Shown: positions 1 to 4,264 of the stretch, one piece after another | Numbering within the stretch: the stretch's first letter is position 1 | Layout of the letters: every line of letters starts with the position of its first letter | From: Gammaproteobacteria bacterium | Lineage (GTDB): Bacteria; Pseudomonadota; Gammaproteobacteria; DSM-26407 | Assembly (NCBI GenBank): GCA_028694565.1 | Contig: JAQVKR010000238.1 | Location: 1 to 5,019, forward strand | DNA length: 5,019 nt | Reading direction: 5' to 3' | Notes under the pieces: model-generated | Told to the model about the DNA's origin: nothing | The model's database searches: none | Seen by the model: only the letters and a program-made list of their open reading frames with translations | Translations under genes and position numbers: made by a program

Positions 1-152
1 TGCTCGACCCGGTGGCGGGCGCGGCCCACTTCGCGGTGCCGGCGGACAGGGCCCGGCGGCTGCACACCGGGATCCGCGACCGGCTGCCAGGCTACCTGGT
101 GCCGCGCCTGGTGGTCGAGCAGCCGGGCGCCGCCGCGAAGCTGCCGCTCTGA
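1..152 (+). CDS. epmB: EF-P beta-lysylation protein EpmB (lysine 2,3-aminomutase family), C-terminal fragment
   Basis: The first full codon is at 3-5, and 49 residues can be read before TGA at 150-152. The fragment opens with LDPVAGAAHF and ends with PGYLVPRLVVEQPG followed by AAAKLPL. I recognise this as the C-terminus of EpmB; the E. coli protein has VLDKVQGAAHF and GYLVPKLAREIGGEPSKTPL in the same places. The bases before the first full codon (TG) fit the Val/Leu expected there. EpmB is a cytosolic radical-SAM, PLP-dependent enzyme that converts L-alpha-lysine to (R)-beta-lysine, which EpmA then attaches to elongation factor P to relieve ribosome stalling at polyproline. By analogy with clostridial lysine 2,3-aminomutase, the Lys at 138-140 is the PLP Schiff-base residue. 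The protein stops three residues after it, slightly earlier than E. coli EpmB. The CxxxCxxC radical-SAM motif lies outside the window. Confidence 0.93.
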   Translation, partial: LDPVAGAAHFAVPADRARRLHTGIRDRLPGYLVPRLVVEQPGAAAKLPL

Positions 153-158
153 GCCCCT

Positions 159-192
159 CCGGCGCGGGCACCGGACCCGCCGGGGCATTTTC
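159..192 (+). terminator. weak intrinsic terminator candidate after epmB
   Basis: Seven bases after the epmB stop, CCGG-CG-CGGG (159-168) can pair with CCCG-CCGG (176-183). This gives two 4-bp helices separated by a 2-nt bulge, closed by a 7-nt loop. A short T-run (188-191) follows after GGCA. The position is right for ending epmB transcription, but the bulge and the short, displaced T-run make it a weak example. Confidence 0.35.
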
Positions 193-207
193 CCTGTGCG
201 TGCCTGA

Positions 208-239
208 TTCACAGAGTTGCGGCCACCGGCCGCTATAAT
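208..239 (+). promoter_or_regulatory. candidate sigma-70 promoter for the PilZ-like/fimX pair
   Basis: A perfect -10 hexamer, TATAAT, lies at 234-239 in otherwise GC-rich DNA, 29 bases before the ATG at 269. It would give a start of transcription near 246 and a leader of about 23 nt. The best -35 match, TTCACA at 208-213, is 20 bp upstream, longer than the usual 16-18 bp. At the standard spacing there is no good -35 hexamer, so the promoter may need an activator. The interval just before the -10 box is occupied by a perfect inverted repeat (219-233). Confidence 0.55.
219..233. repeat. perfect 6-bp inverted repeat abutting the -10 box (possible operator)
   Basis: GCGGCC (219-224), ACC, GGCCGC (228-233) forms a perfect inverted repeat with a 3-bp centre. 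It ends on the base before TATAAT, inside the promoter spacer. A dimeric regulator bound there would block or reshape RNA polymerase binding. The operator reading is inference from position; I do not recognise the motif as the site of a known regulator. Confidence 0.4.
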
Positions 240-258
240 CGGATGGATACGGTCAGGC

Positions 259-263
259 AGGAG
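259..263 (+). promoter_or_regulatory. ribosome binding site of the PilZ-like gene
   Basis: AGGAG lies 5 nt before the ATG at 269. This supports 269 as the start over other frames and agrees with the short leader implied by the TATAAT box. Confidence 0.7.
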
Positions 264-268
264 CGGGC

Positions 269-1885
269 ATGGACGGCAGGAACGGACCCATCGGGCTGTG
301 GACACCCGGGACCGACGACGGTACCGATACCGACCTCGGGCATGGCAGCCTTCAGGCGTGGCTGGAGTCGCTCCCGCTGAGCGACGCGGGCGCATCGGCG
401 GGCCCCCTGGTGGCGCGGCTCACCGGCATCAACCGGCAACGTATCGATGCGCGGGAACGGTTCGAGCGCCTTGAGCTGCTGCGGCCCGTCGCCCAGGAAA
501 TCGCCGCCACCCTGCAGGCGGATTCGCTGCGGCCCGCCGCGAGCGGCATGCCCCTTCCCGAGGCCCAGGCACTCCAGCGCGAGCTCAGCGACGGCTACAA
601 GCTGGTGGCCGAAGCCCAGGCCGGCAGCCGTTCACTGTTCCAGGATCGGATCCTGGTGCCGACCGCCCTCCAACGCGCCCTGTATCACCTGAGCGAGCGG
701 CTGACCTGCGCCTGGAGACGCTATGATCGCCTCCCCGCGCGAACCTGGCTCGATATCCACCGCATCTATGACTACGCCACCCGGGAAGGTCACGCGGCAA
801 CCAGGATCAAGGACGCAATGGTCCCCGGAACCGGCGAGACCAGCATCGAGGACACCTACAAGCGCATCCTGCTGCTGGCGCTCGCCAACCCCTATGCCCT
901 GCGGCCCCAGACGCTGGAACGGCTCCAGCAACAGCTCTGGCGATGGTCTGACTCGGCCCGGATCCAGGGTCCCTACGGACGTGGCGGCCTGTTCCAGATC
1001 ACGCTGGGGCTGGATCTGCCCCCCACCCACCGGTACACGGACCCCCAGCCCGGGGAGGACACCCGCATACTCGACACCACGGAGCTGGTGCAGCGGCTGG
1101 AGCGCCTGCTCTCCCAGGGCGAGCACACCGCCGCGCCCCAGCCCCTCTCCGGAACCACGCTGCGGCACCTCATCCATGCCTGGGGCGAACAGCCGGTGCG
1201 GCGGTTTCCGCGGGCGGAACGGGTGCTGCGACTGGAGGTGGTGCTCGGCCTGAGCACGACCCACGGCTTGCTGGCGCGCCAGGAGGCGCAGGGACGGGCG
1301 CCCGGCGCCGGAGCGGCGGGCAATCCGATCCCGCCGCGCGGCGACATCCCCGTCCAGGGCGGCGGCCAGCCCCCGCCCAGCACCCCGGGGCGCATCTGCA
1401 CCACGCTGGACGTGAGCCTCGGCGGCTACTGCCTGCGCTGGGAGGGTGAGCGTCCGCCCGGCCTCCAGGTGGGTGAAGTCGTCGCCCTGAGCCGCCCCGA
1501 CAACCCCGTCCCGTCCCGGCGCTGGTACGTGGGCGTGGTGCGCTGGCAGCAGCAGTCCCGGGACGGTGCGCTGGCGGTCGGCGTGGAGCTCCTGGCCCCC
1601 GGCGCCCGCCCGCTCGAGCTCAGGCGCCTGCGGCAGGGCGAAGACGCCGCCCTGCTCAAGGGATTGCTCCTGCCCGAGCTGCGCAACGTGGGCCAGCCCG
1701 CGAGCCTGCTGCTGCCGGGCAGCGGCTACCACGGGGGGGAGCCGATCGAGCTGCGCCGTGAAGGAGCCGCCATCCGGGTGCGGCTGCGCGAGAGCATCGC
1801 CGGCAGCGACAGCTATCGACAGTTCACCTTCGAATTTGACGCGGAGCCCACCGCCGAAGGTGATACCCTCCAGGCGTTCCGCTAA
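269..1885 (+). CDS. PilZ-like c-di-GMP-binding protein with an unassigned N-terminal domain, upstream of fimX
   Basis: This 538-aa protein has no signal peptide or membrane segment and is probably cytosolic. Residues 1-27 are a Gly/Asp-rich tail. The conserved part seems to begin at SLQAWLESLPL (28-38). Residues 28-310 look largely helical and are rich in Leu, Arg and Trp; I cannot assign them to a named fold. Residues 311-450 resemble a PilZ domain. RRFPR (311-315) fits the RxxxR c-di-GMP motif, and DVSLGG (381-386) fits [D/N]xSxxG. Beta-strand-like segments follow, including WYVGVVRW (419-426) and LAVGVELL (435-442). The two motifs are about 65 residues apart, more than usual, with a Gly/Pro-rich stretch (about 341-374) between them. 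A C-terminal tail of about 85 residues follows. The ATG at 269 has a good Shine-Dalgarno. The gene precedes fimX on the same strand with a 176-bp gap, so a shared role in c-di-GMP control of type IV pili is inferred. Similar proteins may appear in databases as PilZ-domain or hypothetical proteins. Confidence 0.75.
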   Translation: MDGRNGPIGLWTPGTDDGTDTDLGHGSLQAWLESLPLSDAGASAGPLVARLTGINRQRIDARERFERLELLRPVAQEIAATLQADSLRPAASGMPLPEAQALQRELSDGYKLVAEAQAGSRSLFQDRILVPTALQRALYHLSERLTCAWRRYDRLPARTWLDIHRIYDYATREGHAATRIKDAMVPGTGETSIEDTYKRILLLALANPYALRPQTLERLQQQLWRWSDSARIQGPYGRGGLFQITLGLDLPPTHRYTDPQPGEDTRILDTTELVQRLERLLSQGEHTAAPQPLSGTTLRHLIHAWGEQPVRRFPRAERVLRLEVVLGLSTTHGLLARQEAQGRAPGAGAAGNPIPPRGDIPVQGGGQPPPSTPGRICTTLDVSLGGYCLRWEGERPPGLQVGEVVALSRPDNPVPSRRWYVGVVRWQQQSRDGALAVGVELLAPGARPLELRRLRQGEDAALLKGLLLPELRNVGQPASLLLPGSGYHGGEPIELRREGAAIRVRLRESIAGSDSYRQFTFEFDAEPTAEGDTLQAFR

Positions 1886-1908
1886 CATTGCGTTGGAATT
1901 GAAGCCCT

Positions 1909-1926
1909 GGCGTCCGGCCGGACGCC
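1909..1926. repeat. perfect 18-bp palindrome between the PilZ-like gene and fimX
   Basis: GGCGTCCGGCCGGACGCC is its own reverse complement over all 18 bases. It lies 23 bp after the TAA of the upstream gene. In RNA it would fold to a 7-bp stem with a GGCC loop. No T-run follows, so it is not a standard intrinsic terminator. It could be a 3'-end stabilising hairpin, an attenuator element or a protein-binding site. Confidence 0.6.
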
Positions 1927-1956
1927 GTCCCCGCGCGGAACAGGCGACGCAGCAGG

Positions 1957-1984
1957 GGGAGCGGGTGCAATGCGCCCGGCTCCC
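1957..1984 (+). promoter_or_regulatory. strong RNA hairpin in the fimX leader
   Basis: GGGAGC+GGGTGC (1957-1968) pairs with GCGCCC (1972-1977) and GCTCCC (1979-1984). The result is a 12-bp stem with one G-U pair, one bulged G at 1978 and an AAT loop. No T-run follows. The left arm contains a purine-rich, Shine-Dalgarno-like run, and the loop holds the first bases of an ATG (1970-1972). Folding would therefore hide the start of the small ORF that follows. The structure is read by eye; its stability was not computed. Confidence 0.5.
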
Positions 1985-2065
1985 GCGCCTCGGCACTTCC
2001 GGCCGGCTCGAACAAAGTCACGAACAACGGCGCGGGGACCGCAACCGATGGAGCCGCGAGCGTGA
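1970..2065 (+). CDS. possible 31-aa leader peptide ORF overlapping the fimX start
   Basis: The ATG at 1970 opens 31 codons ending in TGA at 2063-2065. The peptide starts MRPAPAPRHF and ends MEPRA. It is strongly basic (7 Arg, 1 Lys, 1 Glu) and has 7 Pro. AGGGGGAG (1954-1961) lies 8 nt upstream, a good Shine-Dalgarno spacing, but most of it sits in the stem of the hairpin at 1957-1984. The stop overlaps the fimX GTG as GTGA, the classic geometry for translational coupling. An internal ATG at 2048 in the same frame would give a 5-codon version. Against it: short open frames are common in DNA this GC-rich, and the peptide matches no family I know. Confidence 0.25.
   Translation: MRPAPAPRHFRPARTKSRTTARGPQPMEPRA
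2050..2053 (+). promoter_or_regulatory. ribosome binding site that decides the GTG start of fimX
   Basis: GGAG lies 8 nt before GTG at 2062. In this frame there is no ATG, GTG or TTG between the in-frame TGA at 1900-1902 and 2062. The next in-frame ATG is codon 31, which would cut into the receiver-like domain. GTG at 2062 is therefore the only sensible start. Confidence 0.65.
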
Positions 2066-4155
2066 AGGACACCGAAATCATCCGCCTGCTGGTGCTGGTG
2101 GACTCCTCCAACGAGGCCGAAGCCCTGGTAAGCGCGCTGCGCAACGCCGGCATGGCGGTCCGCGCCACCCACATCACCAGCCGGGCGGGACTGGTGGAGG
2201 CGCTCGAGCAGCAGCGCTGGGAGCTGGTGCTGGCCCGCGAGGCGGTGGGGGATACCGGTGTCGACGAAGTGCTCGAGCTGCTGGAGTCACGGCAGAAGGA
2301 CATCCCGCTGATACTGCTCGTGGACGACCCCAGTGAACTGACCCTGGTCCAGTCGCTGCAGGCCGGGGCCGCCTACGCCCTGGCGCCCACCCAGACCCAG
2401 CTGCTGTCCCTGGTGGTGGAGCGGGAGATGGGCGCCCTGGACGAGCGCCGCGAGCATCGCCGCTGCCGCGCGGCGCTGCGGGACAGCGAGAAGCGCTGCC
2501 GCAGCCTGCTGGAGAACTCCCGCGACGCCATCGCCTATGTCCACGACGGCATCCACCTGTACGCCAACCCCGTGTATCGGCAGCTGTTCGGCTACGACGA
2601 CGGGGAGGATCTGGAAGGCATGCCGATGATGGACCTGGTGGCGGGCCAGGACCAGGCCCGGTTCAAGGAGTTTCTGCGCGCCCACGCCCGCGAGGGACGC
2701 CACGGCCAGCGCTTCGAGTACCTCGGCGAAAGAGCCGATGGCAGCGAATTCGACGCCGTCATGGACTTCTCGGAGGCCGCCATCGACGGCGAACCCTGCA
2801 CCCAGGTGATCGTCCGTCCGCCCGCGGCGGACACCGGCGCCGATGCCCGGCTGCACGAGATGCGGCGCCTGGATCTGGTCACCGGCCTGCTCAACCGCGA
2901 CGCCTTCCTGGAGCTGCTGAACGACGCCATCAGCGCCGCGGCGAAGGGCGCCGCGGATGACGGGTTCGTGGTGCAGTACCTCGAGGTCGGCAACCTCGGC
3001 GAAATAGCCCGCGGCATCGGCCTGGCCGGTGTGGACGTCGTGCTCAACGACATCGCGGCGCTGCTGCGCCAGACCCTCGACGCGGAGCGCACCGCCCTGG
3101 CCCGCTACGCCGACGGCGCCTTCACCTGCCTGCTGCGGGCCGTCCCCCTGGAGCGGGCCCGGGAGCAGGCCGAGGCGCTGGCGCGCGGCATCGGGGAGCA
3201 GATTTTCGACGTCACCGGCCGTTCGGTGCAGGTGAGCGTGAACATCGGGCTCACCCCGGTGGGCGACAGCATCAACACCGCCCAGGAGGCGCTGGACCAG
3301 GCCCACGGCGCCTGCGTGGATGCGGCGGGCAGGAGCGGCGGCAGCCGGGTAAGCGTCTACCGGCCGCGGACGGAGGATGGCCCGGACGGGGTGGACGAAA
3401 CCCTGGGCGCCCGGCTGCGGGAGGCCCTGGAGCAGGATGCCTATGCCCTGCTGTTCCAGCCCATCGTCAACCTGCATGGCGAAGCGCGGGAGTACTACGA
3501 GGTGCTGCTGCGCCTGAGCAGCGGCGACGGCAACCTGATTCCGGCGGGCAAGTTCCTGCCGGTGGCCGAGCGCATCGGCCTGGTGGCCGATCTGGATCGC
3601 TGGGTCGTGAAGCGCGCGGTCCGGGTGCTTGCCGATCAGCACCGTTCCGGCTTCCGCACCAGCTTCTTCATCACCCTGTCCCTGGCGACCATCCTGGACG
3701 AGTCGTTCCCCGCCTGGCTGAGCCAGACATTCCAGGATGCCCACCTCGGCGGCGACAAGCTGGTGTTCCAGATCGGGACCGGGATTGCCGCCGATTACCT
3801 CAAGCCGGTGCTGAGGCTTGCCGAACAGCTGCGGGAGCTGCGCTGCCGGATCACGCTCACCCAGTTCGGCACCGGCCTGAACCCCTTCGGGCTGCTCAAG
3901 CACCTGGATGTCGAGTTCCTCAAGCTCGCCCCCTCATTCATCACCCACCTCACCCGCTCCCGGGAGAACCAGGAAACCCTCGAAAGCCTGGTGGAAGAGG
4001 CCCACGGGCACGGCAAGCCGGTGATCGCGCCCCAGGTGGAGGAAGCCTCCAGCATCGCCATACTGTGGCAGAACGGCATCGACTTCACCCAGGGCTACTT
4101 CCTGCAGGAACCGAGCGAGTGGCTCGCCTACGATTTTCACGGGGACAGCGGGTAG
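2062..4155 (+). CDS. fimX: FimX-like REC-PAS-GGDEF-EAL c-di-GMP effector for type IV pili
   Basis: This 697-aa protein matches P. aeruginosa FimX in length (about 690 aa) and domain order: receiver-like (8-125), PAS (142-253), GGDEF-like (267-433), EAL-like (447-692). The receiver has Arg59 where the phosphorylated Asp should be and lacks the conserved Lys. RYGGDEF reads RYADGAF (348-354), with no RxxD I-site before it, so no cyclase activity is expected. EAL reads EVL (480-482), as in FimX. The other metal and catalytic positions are lost: the Asn of SINLS is Thr (FITLS), EITE becomes QIGTG, DDFGTG becomes TQFGTG (600-605), and AEGVE becomes APQVE (656-660). QPIV, Lys621 and QGY (677-679) remain, consistent with a fold that binds but does not cleave c-di-GMP. 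FimX binds c-di-GMP through its EAL domain and promotes pilus assembly and twitching through PilB (Pseudomonas) or PilZ (Xanthomonas). The PilZ-like gene just upstream supports this role. A non-orthologous degenerate GGDEF-EAL protein is the alternative. Confidence 0.87.
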   Translation: MKDTEIIRLLVLVDSSNEAEALVSALRNAGMAVRATHITSRAGLVEALEQQRWELVLAREAVGDTGVDEVLELLESRQKDIPLILLVDDPSELTLVQSLQAGAAYALAPTQTQLLSLVVEREMGALDERREHRRCRAALRDSEKRCRSLLENSRDAIAYVHDGIHLYANPVYRQLFGYDDGEDLEGMPMMDLVAGQDQARFKEFLRAHAREGRHGQRFEYLGERADGSEFDAVMDFSEAAIDGEPCTQVIVRPPAADTGADARLHEMRRLDLVTGLLNRDAFLELLNDAISAAAKGAADDGFVVQYLEVGNLGEIARGIGLAGVDVVLNDIAALLRQTLDAERTALARYADGAFTCLLRAVPLERAREQAEALARGIGEQIFDVTGRSVQVSVNIGLTPVGDSINTAQEALDQAHGACVDAAGRSGGSRVSVYRPRTEDGPDGVDETLGARLREALEQDAYALLFQPIVNLHGEAREYYEVLLRLSSGDGNLIPAGKFLPVAERIGLVADLDRWVVKRAVRVLADQHRSGFRTSFFITLSLATILDESFPAWLSQTFQDAHLGGDKLVFQIGTGIAADYLKPVLRLAEQLRELRCRITLTQFGTGLNPFGLLKHLDVEFLKLAPSFITHLTRSRENQETLESLVEEAHGHGKPVIAPQVEEASSIAILWQNGIDFTQGYFLQEPSEWLAYDFHGDSG

Positions 4156-4181
4156 GACAGCAGCCAGCCGCCGGTACGCAG

Positions 4182-4199
4182 GGCCGGATTCATCCGGCC
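4182..4199. repeat. perfect inverted repeat downstream of fimX (hairpin between convergent genes)
   Basis: GGCCGGAT (4182-4189), TC, ATCCGGCC (4192-4199). As RNA it forms a 7-bp stem with a UUCA loop, 26 bp after the fimX TAG. There is no T-run on either side, so if it ends transcription it is not a textbook intrinsic terminator. It may protect the 3' end of the mRNA. Confidence 0.5.
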
Positions 4200-4228
4200 G
4201 GGCAACAGGCATTCCGGCCGACCTCGTT

Positions 4229-4256
4229 GCGCGCAGATAAATCTGCACCTGCGCGC
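4229..4256. repeat. perfect 8-bp inverted repeat downstream of the DUF1015 gene
   Basis: GCGCGCAG (4229-4236) and CTGCGCGC (4249-4256) are perfect reverse complements around a 12-nt centre. A competing inner pairing, GCAGA (4233-4237) with TCTGC (4242-4246), shares the left arm. Read on the - strand it begins 8 bp after the DUF1015 stop, the right place for that gene's terminator, but no T-run follows. Confidence 0.45.
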
Positions 4257-4264
4257 TCACTGAA

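Noticed and set aside
217..474. Small + strand open frame starting before the PilZ-like gene
   Set aside because: Its start (TTG at 217) lies upstream of the -10 box and has no Shine-Dalgarno. The product is Arg/Gly-rich and out of frame with the real gene.
632..1996. Long - strand open frame (454 codons) opposite the PilZ-like gene
   Set aside because: It is an antisense shadow of high-GC third positions. The product is Gly/Ala/Gln/Arg-rich with no recognisable motif, and the + strand frame has the promoter, ribosome binding site and PilZ motifs.
1886..2061. Independent promoter for fimX in the gap
   Set aside because: I found no acceptable -10/-35 pair and no -24/-12 sigma-54 element. The GGCAC at 1992-1996 has no TTGCA partner. 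fimX is more simply read from the promoter near 234, though a weak promoter cannot be excluded.
1566..2336. + strand open frame of 256 codons bridging the gap between the two main genes
   Set aside because: It overlaps both real genes out of frame. The product is Arg/Cys/Ser/Ala-rich low complexity, with no domain and no good ribosome binding site.
2287..3903. Long - strand open frame (538 codons) opposite fimX
   Set aside because: It lies wholly within the REC-PAS-GGDEF-EAL gene, has a repetitive composition (Gln, Gly, Ala, Val) and shows no domain. GC-rich genes commonly leave such frames open.
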